DNA of 64,000 nucleotides from an uncultured Eubacteriales bacterium (GTDB taxonomy: Bacteria > Bacillota > Clostridia > Oscillospirales > Acutalibacteraceae). Positions within the stretch are counted from its first letter, which is position 1. Every line of letters starts with the position of its first letter. The translations under genes and the position numbers were made by a program. Positions 1 to 8,213 of the stretch are shown in pieces. The notes under the pieces were generated by a model. That model did no database searches. It was not told where the DNA came from and saw only the letters and a list, made by a program, of their open reading frames with translations. The DNA is taken from contig CAKSIU010000002.1 of NCBI GenBank assembly GCA_934463265.1, positions 54,946-118,945 on the forward strand, read 5' to 3'.

Positions 1-678
1 CTGAACCAAATTTGCACGATAATTCTCATTTAAATACTCCAAAAGTCTGACTGCAAGCTGTTCGACGTCCATAATTTGGTCTTTAATAGCTCCAGTGAAA
101 GCTAATTTTTCACCCACTGACATATCCTCAAATTTAGGCCACAAAACGCCCGGAGTGTCCAACAACTCAACATCTTTAGAAATCGTAAACCACTGATTTC
201 CCCGCGTAACCCCTGGTCTGTCCTCGGCATTAGCCTTTTTTTCGCTAGACAGCCTATTAATAAACGAAGATTTTCCAACATTAGGAACACCGACAATCAT
301 AACTTTCAAATTTTTGTTAATGCCTCTAATTTTCGCTTTTTCAATTTTCTCTTTAAGAATATTTTTTATCGTCGGAACAAACAAATTAACACCTTTTCCC
401 GATTTGCAGTCAACAGAAAGTGCAAAAATATTTCGTTTTTTATAAAAATCTATCCATTCACGAGTTTTATTAGGGGCGGCCATGTCAGACTTATTTAAAA
501 TAATTATTCTTGGCTTTTTCAAAATCAACTCGTCCAAATCAAGATTTCTGCTGCTTTGCGGAACTCTAGCATCAACTATTTCGGCAACTATGTCTATAAG
601 CTTCAAACTTTCGGCGATTTTTCTTTTAGTCTTCGTCATGTGGCCAGGAAACCACTGAATTGACTGCATTTCGCTCAT
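1..678 (-). CDS. rbgA: Ribosome biogenesis GTPase RbgA (YlqF), 3' end cut by window edge
   Basis: Circularly permuted GTPase that helps late assembly of the 50S subunit. The 226 visible codons start with ATG behind a good AGGAGG site. The N-terminus carries the family signature IQWFPGHM at residues 7-14. The GTPase motifs appear in permuted order: G4 (LNKSDM), then G1 (GVPNVGKSS), then G3 (DTPG). The reading frame is still open at base 1, so the C-terminal RNA-binding part lies outside the window. It follows rplS and lepB on the same strand, the usual rplS-lepB-rbgA-rnhB order of Firmicutes. A terminator-like hairpin separates it from lepB, so it may be transcribed partly on its own. Family assignment is firm. 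Confidence 0.95.
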   Translation of the reverse strand, partial: MSEMQSIQWFPGHMTKTKRKIAESLKLIDIVAEIVDARVPQSSRNLDLDELILKKPRIIILNKSDMAAPNKTREWIDFYKKRNIFALSVDCKSGKGVNLFVPTIKNILKEKIEKAKIRGINKNLKVMIVGVPNVGKSSFINRLSSEKKANAEDRPGVTRGNQWFTISKDVELLDTPGVLWPKFEDMSVGEKLAFTGAIKDQIMDVEQLAVRLLEYLNENYRANLVQ

Positions 679-723
679 AAAATTTGCCTCCTTTTTAAAT
701 AAAAACAACTAAAAAAATAATAT

Positions 724-752
724 CACAAAAAAAGAGACTTTATAAGTCCCTT
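724..752 (-). terminator. Hairpin with T-run after lepB
   Basis: On the minus strand AGGGACTT and AAGTCTCT pair over a 3-base loop (one G-T pair) and are followed by seven or more T. It lies between the lepB stop and the rbgA ribosome binding site. It may end or attenuate the rplS-lepB transcript. Confidence 0.6.
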
Positions 753-780
753 TTTGAATAAAATAGAATTAAAGTCTCGT

Positions 781-1368
781 TTATAACAATCTGATTCTGT
801 CAAGCGGCCAATTAATTACAAATGCTCGTCCATAAATCTTATTATGACTTACCAGACCAATTTTTGAATAACGACTGTCTAGAGAATGATTTCTATTATC
901 TCCCAAAACCACAACATAATTTTCCGGCACAGTAATTAAAACATTGTTTGGAATATATCCGTCAGCTTGATAAGCCGTTGGCTCATAAATGTAATCTTCA
1001 TTCAAAACCTGACCATTAACATAAACCTCGTGCTTATCATAGTCAATTTTAAAAGTATCTCCAGGTATTGCGATGACACGTTTTACGATATTTTTATTCA
1101 GCCGGTCATTTGAATCAATCGTGACTATATCGCCTTTTTGAGGGGTGTACATAAACTTATTTATCAACAATCTGTCGCCATCATGCAAGGTTGGAAGCAT
1201 AGATTCTCCTGAAACAGTAAAAAACATAACAAAAATTGTTATAAAAAAGCAGACAGAAAATGCAAAAAATATGGAACTTCCCCATTCAAAAGTTTCTCTT
1301 ACCGACTTTGAAACGTTTTCATTGTTCATAGAACCTTTAATAATCAGACCACTCGACTTGTTTTCCAT
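781..1368 (-). CDS. lepB: Type I signal peptidase
   Basis: Membrane-anchored serine-lysine protease that removes signal peptides from exported proteins. The 195-residue product has one N-terminal membrane segment (about 31-52). The catalytic Ser56 sits in SGESMLPTL and the general-base Lys96 in VKRVIAIPGD. Box E is present as GDNRNHSLDSR. This is a normal length for a Gram-positive SipS-type enzyme. The ATG start follows GGAGG by 7 bases; an internal ATG at residue 14 is possible but less well placed. It lies between rplS and rbgA in the conserved order. Confidence 0.95.
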   Translation of the reverse strand: MENKSSGLIIKGSMNNENVSKSVRETFEWGSSIFFAFSVCFFITIFVMFFTVSGESMLPTLHDGDRLLINKFMYTPQKGDIVTIDSNDRLNKNIVKRVIAIPGDTFKIDYDKHEVYVNGQVLNEDYIYEPTAYQADGYIPNNVLITVPENYVVVLGDNRNHSLDSRYSKIGLVSHNKIYGRAFVINWPLDRIRLL

Positions 1369-1424
1369 AAAAATACCTCCATATTTTTTATTAAAACATG
1401 AATTTCACAAACCAAAAGCAGATA

Positions 1425-1450
1425 AAAAAAGGGACAATAAGCCCCTTATT
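1425..1450 (-). terminator. Terminator after rplS
   Basis: On the minus strand AAGGG...CCCTT is followed by a run of T, directly after the rplS stop codon. The stem is short, so read-through into lepB is likely. Confidence 0.5.
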
Positions 1451-1795
1451 TTAACGAATTTTTTCTTTAACTTTAGCAGCTTTACCGAGTCTGTCGCGCA
1501 AATAATAAAGCTTACTTCTGCGAACTTTACCATGTCTGACAACCTGAATATTTTTAACATTTGGCGAATTAAGTGGAAAAATTCTTTCCACGCCGACACC
1601 ATAAGAAACTCTTCTCACGGTGAAAGTCTCAGCCACACCGCTGCCCTTGCGAGCAATAACAGTGCCCTCGAACATTTGAATTCTTTCTCTTTCGCCCTCT
1701 TTAATATTCACGCTGACCTTAACAGTGTCACCGATATTAAACTCTTGCAATTCAGGCTTAACAGAACTTTGCGAAATAATTTTTAAAGCGTCCAT
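1451..1795 (-). CDS. rplS: 50S ribosomal protein L19
   Basis: Structural protein of the large subunit at the interface with the 30S subunit. The product is 114 residues, the standard length, and matches the family throughout, including the central SGVAETFTVRR and the C-terminal KLYYLRDRLGKAAKVKEKI. The start is the ATG preceded by GGAGG seven bases upstream; an open frame extends eleven codons further but without a binding site. The usual upstream partner trmD is absent, since the next gene upstream on this side is a Nif11-type precursor on the other strand. A sigma-A promoter and a leader of about 120 bases precede it. Confidence 0.97.
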   Translation of the reverse strand: MDALKIISQSSVKPELQEFNIGDTVKVSVNIKEGERERIQMFEGTVIARKGSGVAETFTVRRVSYGVGVERIFPLNSPNVKNIQVVRHGKVRRSKLYYLRDRLGKAAKVKEKIR

Positions 1796-1917
1796 ATTTA
1801 TCCTCCAAAATATACAACAGTCATGCAAATGGCAGCGGACTGCGTGTTTAAATATATAGCGTAGAGCTACAATTTAAATCCCGTCGATAAAAAAATTTAC
1901 CCACGGCAATTAAACAT
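1796..1917 (-). promoter_or_regulatory. Leader of rplS, possible L19 leader
   Basis: The untranslated leader between the promoter and rplS contains a CAGTC...GACTG inverted repeat close to the ribosome binding site and a GCAG...CTGC alternative pairing. L19 autoregulatory leaders are known in Firmicutes. Whether this one fits that family could not be tested here. Confidence 0.3.
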
Positions 1918-1923
1918 GGAAAT

Positions 1924-1952
1924 ATTATAACACACAAAAATAAATTTTGCAA
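1924..1952 (-). promoter_or_regulatory. Sigma-A promoter of rplS-lepB-rbgA
   Basis: -35 TTGCAA at 1947-1952 and -10 TATAAT at 1924-1929 are separated by 17 bases and point to rplS. Confidence 0.7.
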
Positions 1953-1962
1953 CAAGTTTTTC

Positions 1963-1989
1963 TCAAAAAATCTGCATTTGCTGCAGATT
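1963..1989 (-). terminator. Hairpin with T-run upstream of the rplS promoter
   Basis: A perfect 8-bp stem (AATCTGCA with TGCAGATT) has a 5-base loop and is followed on the minus strand by T6. It would end a minus-strand transcript coming from 1990-2190 or read-through from ispH-rpsA. No gene is visible for it to serve. Confidence 0.5.
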
Positions 1990-2191
1990 AAAAAAGTTAC
2001 AAATGCAAACGCTCAGCGATTATTTGAAGCAAGAGATAAATCGAGCACTTAACACCGTTCTCAAGAGAAGACAAAGCTCAGTAGTAAAACAACGCACAGT
2101 ATCCATGATATAAGAACTATTGTGATGAGTGAAAATAACTTTTCTTTGGCTAAAACGCACGAAATGTGACGTTTTTTTCACGGAAAATTTG
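1990..2191. other. Gene-free stretch between rplS promoter and Nif11-type gene
   Basis: No open reading frame with a ribosome binding site was found on either strand. The stretch ends on the left in a minus-strand terminator-like hairpin and on the right in the promoter of the Nif11-type gene. A small minus-strand RNA is possible, but no convincing promoter for it was seen. Confidence 0.3.
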
Positions 2192-2220
2192 TTGACTTAT
2201 TGAAAAATATATGCTATAAT
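2192..2220 (+). promoter_or_regulatory. Sigma-A promoter of the Nif11-type gene
   Basis: -35 TTGACT (2192-2197), a 17-base spacer and a perfect -10 TATAAT (2215-2220). This is one of the strongest promoters in the window. Confidence 0.8.
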
Positions 2221-2251
2221 AACAACAAATAATTTTGAAAGGATGATTAAA

Positions 2252-2728
2252 ATGACATTAGAAGAGTACAAACAGCAAGTTAAGGAAATTAAAGAGGCAA
2301 GCGAGAATTTTAAAGGGACAACGCAGGAGGAAGCAGTTAAATTTTTTGAAGATTTGGCAAAAAAATATCCTCAAGTTAACGAATTTAACACAAAAGTGAT
2401 GGATTGCAAAGATTTGAAAGAGTTTAAAAATTTAGCGGACGCGTTTGGTATGAAGTTTAGCTCCGAAGACTCCGCCGAAAAGCTTTATTCTATGCTACAA
2501 GAAGGAAAAAAGCAGCTCAAAGCCGCCACATTAAAAACGCAAAACGGCACCGAGCTGAGTGACGATGCATTGAGCACGATATCTGGTGGACAGAAGGTTT
2601 TGAGCTGCTTGTGGATATTGGTTTCTTCACCTGCGACGTTGGTTGCGAGCATGGCGAATGACCAAGACACGCTTGATAAGATCGTTGAAATTGGAGACCG
2701 TGCGTACCGCATTGGAGATGGAGTATAA
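2252..2728 (+). CDS. Nif11-type double-glycine peptide precursor
   Basis: Probable ribosomally made peptide precursor of 158 residues. Residues 25-113 look like a Nif11-type leader: acidic and helical, ending in ELSDDALSTISGG, the classic double-glycine processing signal (Gly112-Gly113). Cleavage there would release a 45-residue C-terminal peptide. That peptide has a hydrophobic stretch with a single Cys (Cys119) followed by a charged tail. ATG at 2252 is preferred because AAGG lies 9 bases upstream; the in-frame ATG at 2243 overlaps that site. It is a single-gene unit with its own promoter and terminator. No modifying enzyme or C39 peptidase-exporter is in the window, so the partners must be elsewhere or absent. 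Family assignment rests on motif recognition; the function of the product is unknown. Confidence 0.7.
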   Translation: MTLEEYKQQVKEIKEASENFKGTTQEEAVKFFEDLAKKYPQVNEFNTKVMDCKDLKEFKNLADAFGMKFSSEDSAEKLYSMLQEGKKQLKAATLKTQNGTELSDDALSTISGGQKVLSCLWILVSSPATLVASMANDQDTLDKIVEIGDRAYRIGDGV

Positions 2729-2735
2729 ACAGCAA

Positions 2736-2776
2736 AACCCACCATTCATTTTAGGTGAATGATGGGTTAATTTTTT
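2736..2776. terminator. Terminator of the Nif11-type gene, possibly bidirectional
   Basis: A 13-bp stem (AACCCACCATTCA with TGAATGATGGGTT, one mismatch) over a 7-base loop is followed by T7 on the plus strand. On the minus strand it is followed by a shorter T-rich stretch and lies just after the ispH-rpsA stop. Confidence 0.85.
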
Positions 2777-4761
2777 TATTTAGCCATAACGTCAGGAGTT
2801 TTTTCAGACTCATCTGAGACTTCTTCAGTATTTTCTTCTAATGCGGCCTTGATTGACAGGCTAATTCTGTGCTTTTCAAAATCAATATCAGTTATCATCG
2901 CCTTAACTTCATCGCCAATCGACAAAACATCTTTAGGCTCACCGATTCTCTTATTTGATATTTGAGAAATGTGAATCAAACCATCGACACCTGGCAAAAA
3001 GTTTGCAAATGCGCCGTAAGGTGTCAAACCTACAATTTTAGCATCAACAATTGTGCCAACAGGATATTTATTTTTCAATTTTTCCCACGGATTATCTTCA
3101 TTTTTTCTGTAACTTAGAGAAATCTTTCCTGCTTCTTTGTCGAAACTTTTTACAGAAACCTCAATCTCGTCGCCCAAATTCAAAACTTCGGACGGATACT
3201 TCACACGTTCCCAAGACAATTCGGAAATATGAATCATACCATCAATCGGGCCTAAATCAATAAACGCACCGTAATTCGTAAAAGATTTAACCTTACCCTT
3301 AAGCTTTTGACCAACTTCGAGACCGTCAAAGAATTTTTCGATAGCAACTTTTTTCTCATCATGCAAAACAGAACGAATCGAACCAATAGCTCTTCTACGT
3401 TTCTCATTAACTTCGATAATTCTAAATCTAACCTCTTTATTTTTCAAATCTTCTAAATTTTCGCTTCTAGAAGAAGTTGCAAGCGAAGCCGGAATAAAAA
3501 TTCTGATACCGTTCGTTAAAACGATTACACCACCTTTTATTATCTCTACAACTTTACCGGTTAAAATTGAATTATTCTCATGTGCAGCAATAATTTCTTC
3601 AAAGCCTTTAGCAGAATCTATGCGTTTTTTAGACAGCATAATTGTGCCATCTTGATCATTCGTGCGCATAATTAAAAGATCTAATTCATCGCCGATTTTC
3701 ACAATATCTTCAGGTTTTGCATTCGGGTCATTAGAAAGTTCCGCTGCAGGAATAAATCCGGCATGCTTTCTGCCAACATCAACATAGACCTCATTAGGAG
3801 CGATTCCAACAACAATGCCTTTAACCTTATCATCTGTGTTCAAAGATTTTAACGATTCCTCCAGCATCTGTTCAAAGTTCATTTCTTCCCCTTGTTCAAC
3901 ATCATTATTTTTCAACATATCTTCCATTTTTTGTTTAACCTCCTCTATAATGTTAGCCGGAGTGGACGCACCGGCAGTGATTCCAATAAATTTTGCACTT
4001 TTTATATTATCAAATTGCAAATCATCTAAATTTTCAATCAAAAACGACCTGCAATTTTTATTACAAATATTAAATAGCTTGGCAGTATTTGAACTTTCTT
4101 TTCCGCCAATAACGACCATAACGTCGGCCTTTTTAGATAAAATTTCAGCTTCGCTTTGCCTATTAACAGTGGTATTGCAGATGGTGTTAAAAACTGTAAC
4201 ATTCTTATAGCTAGAGTTCAATAAGTCCAAGCAACGCCGCCACTGAGTGACACTAAAAGTGGTTTGAGCAACAACGATAATATTAAAATTAGAAAAATGG
4301 TTGTTATTTTTTATTATGTCCAATAATTCATCATAATCGTTAAAAGTACAAAAATCTGCATTACAATGGCCGATTATACCTTTAATCTCAGGATGATTTT
4401 TGTCGCCAGCGATAAATATTACGTCGTTATTTTTTGAAGTTTTGGCGACAATATTGTGAATTTTTTTTACAAAAGGACAAGTCGCATCTAAATAATTTAA
4501 ATTTAAATCGTTTATTTTTTGAATGACATCAAGTCCGACTCCATGTGAGCGTATGACCAAAACTGAATCTTTATCCACATTTTCAGGGCACTCAACAATT
4601 TTCACACCCTTTTTAGAAAGTTCCTCAATCATCTGCGGATTATGTATTATTGAACCCAACGTGCAAATTTTTTTACCACTGTCCAAAAGCCCATAAACGG
4701 AACTAATAGCCCGGCTAACACCAAAGCAAAAGCCCGCATTTGAAGCCACCTCTATTTGCAA
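2776..4761 (-). CDS. ispH-rpsA: IspH (HMBPP reductase) fused to ribosomal protein S1
   Basis: Fusion of 661 residues. Residues 1-285 are IspH, the [4Fe-4S] enzyme that makes IPP and DMAPP in the last step of the MEP pathway. The three cluster cysteines are visible: Cys12 (NAGFCFGV), Cys95 (DATCPFVKK) and Cys195 (CNTTVNRQ). Residues from about 310 to 640 hold four S1 RNA-binding repeats. Repeats three and four keep the typical GAFIDLG/GMIHISE and GAFANF/GLIHISQ patterns. IspH-S1 fusions are known in Clostridia, where they may supply the S1-like protein. The start is TTG, with GGAGG eight bases upstream. The acidic tail ends close to the shared terminator. Confidence 0.95.
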   Translation of the reverse strand: MQIEVASNAGFCFGVSRAISSVYGLLDSGKKICTLGSIIHNPQMIEELSKKGVKIVECPENVDKDSVLVIRSHGVGLDVIQKINDLNLNYLDATCPFVKKIHNIVAKTSKNNDVIFIAGDKNHPEIKGIIGHCNADFCTFNDYDELLDIIKNNNHFSNFNIIVVAQTTFSVTQWRRCLDLLNSSYKNVTVFNTICNTTVNRQSEAEILSKKADVMVVIGGKESSNTAKLFNICNKNCRSFLIENLDDLQFDNIKSAKFIGITAGASTPANIIEEVKQKMEDMLKNNDVEQGEEMNFEQMLEESLKSLNTDDKVKGIVVGIAPNEVYVDVGRKHAGFIPAAELSNDPNAKPEDIVKIGDELDLLIMRTNDQDGTIMLSKKRIDSAKGFEEIIAAHENNSILTGKVVEIIKGGVIVLTNGIRIFIPASLATSSRSENLEDLKNKEVRFRIIEVNEKRRRAIGSIRSVLHDEKKVAIEKFFDGLEVGQKLKGKVKSFTNYGAFIDLGPIDGMIHISELSWERVKYPSEVLNLGDEIEVSVKSFDKEAGKISLSYRKNEDNPWEKLKNKYPVGTIVDAKIVGLTPYGAFANFLPGVDGLIHISQISNKRIGEPKDVLSIGDEVKAMITDIDFEKHRISLSIKAALEENTEEVSDESEKTPDVMAK

Positions 4762-4844
4762 AAATCAAACCTCCGAATTTAAAAGTTAAGATAATTATAA
4801 AATATATAAAAATAAAAATCAAGCATAAATTATTGTGGATAATA

Positions 4845-5267
4845 TTAATTAGAATTTTTTTTAGAAAAATCCAGATAATTTTGCAAAATAACACTTGCTG
4901 CGACCGCATCTACAACATTTTTACGTTTTTTTCCGCGGACATTTGTTTCGTTAAGAAAATTATGCGCGGTAATCGTAGTACAGCGCTCATCGACCATAAA
5001 AACCGGCAAATTTGTGACATTACTTAAACTGGCGGTAAAATTTTTGCAATTTTGAGCACTTTTCCCCTCTGAGCCGTCCATATTTCTAGGAAGTCCGACT
5101 ATAATCTTGCCGATTTTTTCTTTTTTACAAATTTCGTGTATTTTTTGCAGCAAAACTTCTGTATTTTTTTCTGCAATAACACAAAATGGCGACGCCAAAA
5201 TTTGGTTAACGTCCGAAACCGCTATCCCAGTCCGTGCCAAGCCTAAATCCACCGCTAAAATTTTCAT
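4845..5267 (-). CDS. ruvX: Holliday junction resolvase-like protein RuvX (YqgF)
   Basis: RNase H-fold protein of 140 residues, implicated in 16S rRNA 5' end processing and classed as a putative Holliday junction resolvase. The visible motifs are DLGLARTGIAV with the first acidic residue, GLPRNMDGSEG, and DERCTTITAHNFL with the second acidic residue. The start is the ATG behind AGGAG. A longer frame upstream runs into a perfect inverted repeat and has no binding site. In many Firmicutes ruvX sits beside ireB; here ireB is about 48 kb away. Confidence 0.93.
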   Translation of the reverse strand: MKILAVDLGLARTGIAVSDVNQILASPFCVIAEKNTEVLLQKIHEICKKEKIGKIIVGLPRNMDGSEGKSAQNCKNFTASLSNVTNLPVFMVDERCTTITAHNFLNETNVRGKKRKNVVDAVAASVILQNYLDFSKKNSN

Positions 5268-5295
5268 AAACAACTCCTTTTTGGGTCTCCGACGG

Positions 5296-5330
5296 CTCAA
5301 GGAAACTTTTTAAGGAAAAGTTTCCTTGAG
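5296..5330. repeat. Perfect 15-bp inverted repeat between valS and ruvX
   Basis: CTCAAGGAAACTTTT and its exact complement flank a 5-base loop. No T-run follows on the minus strand, so it is not a standard terminator. The flanking bases have a look unlike the nearby intergenic DNA. It could be a copy of an interspersed repeat, but no second copy was seen in this window. Confidence 0.5.
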
Positions 5331-5468
5331 AAACCTTCAAAACCCTTTTTGCATTGGCGCCTAATGAAAGGCAAGCAAGGGCGAGTTGAGTCTTTTTAAA
5401 TTAAATATTGCTCCGCCCGCTCCAAAAATCTAAGTAGTTCTCACCAAAGCCTCATCAAATAAAAAGTT

Positions 5469-8099
5469 TTATCTGTTTTTTATAAAATCATCTAAAGATT
5501 TTTGCAAAAGAGTGCATTTTTCTGATAGAACCTGTGCATTTTTCTTTACTTCTTCGACAACATTTTGCGGAGCCTTCGATAAAAATCCGCTGTTGTTAAG
5601 TTTTGATAAGTCCTGATTGAGTTTCTTTTGATTCGATTCAAGCTCTTTTTTCAGCCGAGCAATTTCTGCATCTTTATCGATTAATTCATCCGTTGGTATA
5701 AGGACTTTGGCGTCGGACGTAACAACTGTTACGACATCATCTAAGTCAAAATGCGCACCGATGTTCACTTCTTTGGCGTAGGCTAACTTCTGAATAAACA
5801 GCGCACAAATTTCGAATAAATCTGTATTTTCTGTTGCGATGAACAAATTTGTTTTTTTAGACTGCACAACATTCATTTCCGCGCGCCGATTCCTCACAGC
5901 TTTTACGACATCAATCATAGACTTTACAGAATTTTCGGCGTCAACATCAACAAATTCAGATGAAAATTTAGGGTATTCTGCTACCATTATAGACTCGCCT
6001 TCGTGAGGTAGTGACTGCCAAATTTCCTCTGTAATAAACGGCATAAATGGGTGCAACAATCGCAAAATCCTGTCCATAACATAAACCAAAACGCAACGGG
6101 TGTTCTGAGCCAAATTTGGGTTTGATTGGATTCGTATTTTGGCAAGTTCAATGTACCAATCGCAAAAATAATCCCAGACAAAATCATAAATTTTTTGCAC
6201 AGCAACTCCGAGTTCAAATTTTTCAATATTCTCCGTAACACCGAGGCTAACAGAATTTAAAAGGCTTAAAATCCATCTGTCTTCTAAATTTAAATCGCGA
6301 GAAATTTCATTTTTAACGTCAAAACCATCGATATTCATATGAATAAATCTGGCTGCGTTCCACAATTTATTGGCAAAGTTGCGGCTTGCACTCACTTTTT
6401 CTTCCGAAAATCGCATGTCGTTGCCCGGACTGTTTCCGCTAGCCAAAGAAAATCTCAGCGCGTCTGCACCGTATTTGTCAACAACTTCAAGCGGGTCTAC
6501 GCCATTCCCTAGGGATTTTGACATTTTTCTTCCCTGCGAATCTCTCACAAGACCGTGAATCAAAACATTTTTAAAAGGAACTTTGCCGGTGTGTTCCATG
6601 GCAGAAAACACCATTCTGACAACCCAAAAGAAAATTATATCATAGCCGGTAACTAAAGTATCTGTTGGATAAAAATAGTCGAATTCAGCAGTTTTTTCCG
6701 GCCAGCCTAAAGTTACAAACGGCCACAATGCCGAAGAAAACCAAGTATCTAAAGTATCTTCATCCTGCCTTATGTCGTGAGAGCCACATTTATCACAAGT
6801 TGAAACAGAATCTCTAGAAACAATCACTTTGCCGCACTTTTGACAGTAATATGCCGGAATTCTATGGCCCCACCAAAGCTGCCGGGAAATACACCAATCT
6901 TTGATGTTATTTAGCCAGTTAAAATAAATTTTATCAAAGCGGGCAGGAATAAATTTAGTCTCACCGTTTTTTACACATTCTATCGCAGGCTCAGCAAGTG
7001 GCGCCATTTTTACAAACCACTGTTTAGAAATTCTCGGCTCGATAATTTCGTTGCAGCGGTAGCAAGCGCCAACATTATGTTTAATAGGTTCAATTTTAAT
7101 CAAATAACCCTCTGATTTTAAGTCTTCCACAATTTTTTTTCGTGCAGCAAATCTGTCTAAACCGCAGTATTTTCCACCATTTTCGTTTACAACAGCATTT
7201 TCGTCCATAACATTTATTATTGGCAAATTGTGTCGTAAACCTACCTCAAAATCATTCGGGTCGTGCGCCGGAGTAATCTTAACAACGCCGGTACCGAAAT
7301 CAATTTGCACATAAGAATCCGCAATTATTGGGATTTTTCGGCCAACAAGCGGAACAATCGCGGTTTTTCCAATTAAATGTTTGTAACGGTCATCATCCGG
7401 GTTTACCGCAATGGCAGTATCTCCCAAAAGAGTTTCCGGACGTGTGGTAGCCAGTTCTACAAAGCCGTTTCCGTCGGATAATTCGTATTTTAAATGATAA
7501 AAACTGCCGTCATGTTCATTAAAGTCAACCTCAGCATCAGATATTGATGTTTTGCATTTTGGGCACCAGTTAATTATCCTTTCGCCGCGATATATAAGAC
7601 CTTTTTCGTAAAGCCGCACAAAAACTTCATTAACGGCAGTTTTGTTGCCGTCGTCCATAGTAAAACGCTCGCGGCTCCAGTCGCAAGACGCGCCCAATTT
7701 TTTTATTTGCGCAATGATTTTTCCTCCGTATTTTTCTTTCCATTCATAAGCGCGTTTTAAAAATTCATCGCGGCCGATATTCTCTTTTTTTAGGCCTTCT
7801 TTTCGCATAGCTTCCACAATTTTTGCCTCGGTTGCGATAGACGCATGGTCTGTACCTGGAATCCAAAGTGTGCTGTAACCTTGCATCCTTTTAAAACGAA
7901 TTAATATATCCTGCAGAGTTTCGTCCAAAGCATGTCCCATGTGCAAGTGACCTGTTATATTTGGCGGCGGCATAACGATTGTATACGATTTTTTGTTTTT
8001 TTCTATTTTAGCAGTAAAATATCCTCCATCTTGCCAAAATTTATATATTTTATCTTCGGCCTGGCTGGGTTCATAAGATTTTGAGAGTTCTTTGCTCAT
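5469..8099 (-). CDS. valS: Valyl-tRNA synthetase
   Basis: Class Ia synthetase of 876 residues that charges tRNA-Val. The HIGH motif appears as PNITGHLHMGHALD near residue 50 and KMSKS as GRKMSKSLGNG in the middle of the protein. The editing domain lies between them, and a C-terminal coiled coil (LKKELESNQKKLNQDLSKLNN) is typical of ValRS. Zinc-type cysteine pairs (CYRCNE, CQKCGK, CDKCGS) are present. The ATG start has AAGGAG 11 bases upstream; a GTG ten codons earlier has no binding site. It has its own sigma-A promoter. No T-box was found in the short upstream region. Confidence 0.97.
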   Translation of the reverse strand: MSKELSKSYEPSQAEDKIYKFWQDGGYFTAKIEKNKKSYTIVMPPPNITGHLHMGHALDETLQDILIRFKRMQGYSTLWIPGTDHASIATEAKIVEAMRKEGLKKENIGRDEFLKRAYEWKEKYGGKIIAQIKKLGASCDWSRERFTMDDGNKTAVNEVFVRLYEKGLIYRGERIINWCPKCKTSISDAEVDFNEHDGSFYHLKYELSDGNGFVELATTRPETLLGDTAIAVNPDDDRYKHLIGKTAIVPLVGRKIPIIADSYVQIDFGTGVVKITPAHDPNDFEVGLRHNLPIINVMDENAVVNENGGKYCGLDRFAARKKIVEDLKSEGYLIKIEPIKHNVGACYRCNEIIEPRISKQWFVKMAPLAEPAIECVKNGETKFIPARFDKIYFNWLNNIKDWCISRQLWWGHRIPAYYCQKCGKVIVSRDSVSTCDKCGSHDIRQDEDTLDTWFSSALWPFVTLGWPEKTAEFDYFYPTDTLVTGYDIIFFWVVRMVFSAMEHTGKVPFKNVLIHGLVRDSQGRKMSKSLGNGVDPLEVVDKYGADALRFSLASGNSPGNDMRFSEEKVSASRNFANKLWNAARFIHMNIDGFDVKNEISRDLNLEDRWILSLLNSVSLGVTENIEKFELGVAVQKIYDFVWDYFCDWYIELAKIRIQSNPNLAQNTRCVLVYVMDRILRLLHPFMPFITEEIWQSLPHEGESIMVAEYPKFSSEFVDVDAENSVKSMIDVVKAVRNRRAEMNVVQSKKTNLFIATENTDLFEICALFIQKLAYAKEVNIGAHFDLDDVVTVVTSDAKVLIPTDELIDKDAEIARLKKELESNQKKLNQDLSKLNNSGFLSKAPQNVVEEVKKNAQVLSEKCTLLQKSLDDFIKNR

Positions 8100-8137
8100 A
8101 TTAGTTACGACTCCTTTTTGATTATTCACCTTTTAAT

Positions 8138-8166
8138 ATTATGTCATTGACGCGGCGAGTTGTCAA
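8138..8166 (-). promoter_or_regulatory. Sigma-A promoter of valS
   Basis: -35 TTGACA (8161-8166, perfect), a 17-base spacer and -10 CATAAT (8138-8143) on the minus strand. Confidence 0.75.
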
Positions 8167-8171
8167 CAAAG

Positions 8172-8197
8172 CAAAAAAGAGACTAAAAAAGCCTCTT
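8172..8197 (-). terminator. Terminator of the XRE regulator gene
   Basis: On the minus strand AAGAGGC and GTCTCTT pair (one G-T pair) and are followed by a T-rich run. It lies just after the regulator stop and before the valS promoter. Confidence 0.65.
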
Positions 8198-8213
8198 CTG
8201 AATTCATTCCTGA

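Noticed and set aside
1145..1786. Long open frame on the plus strand across lepB and rplS
   Set aside because: It lies antisense to two firmly identified genes, has no binding site, and its translation shows no family resemblance.
1796..1828. Longer N-terminus for L19
   Set aside because: Eleven extra codons are open, but the binding site and family alignment both point to the internal ATG at 1795.
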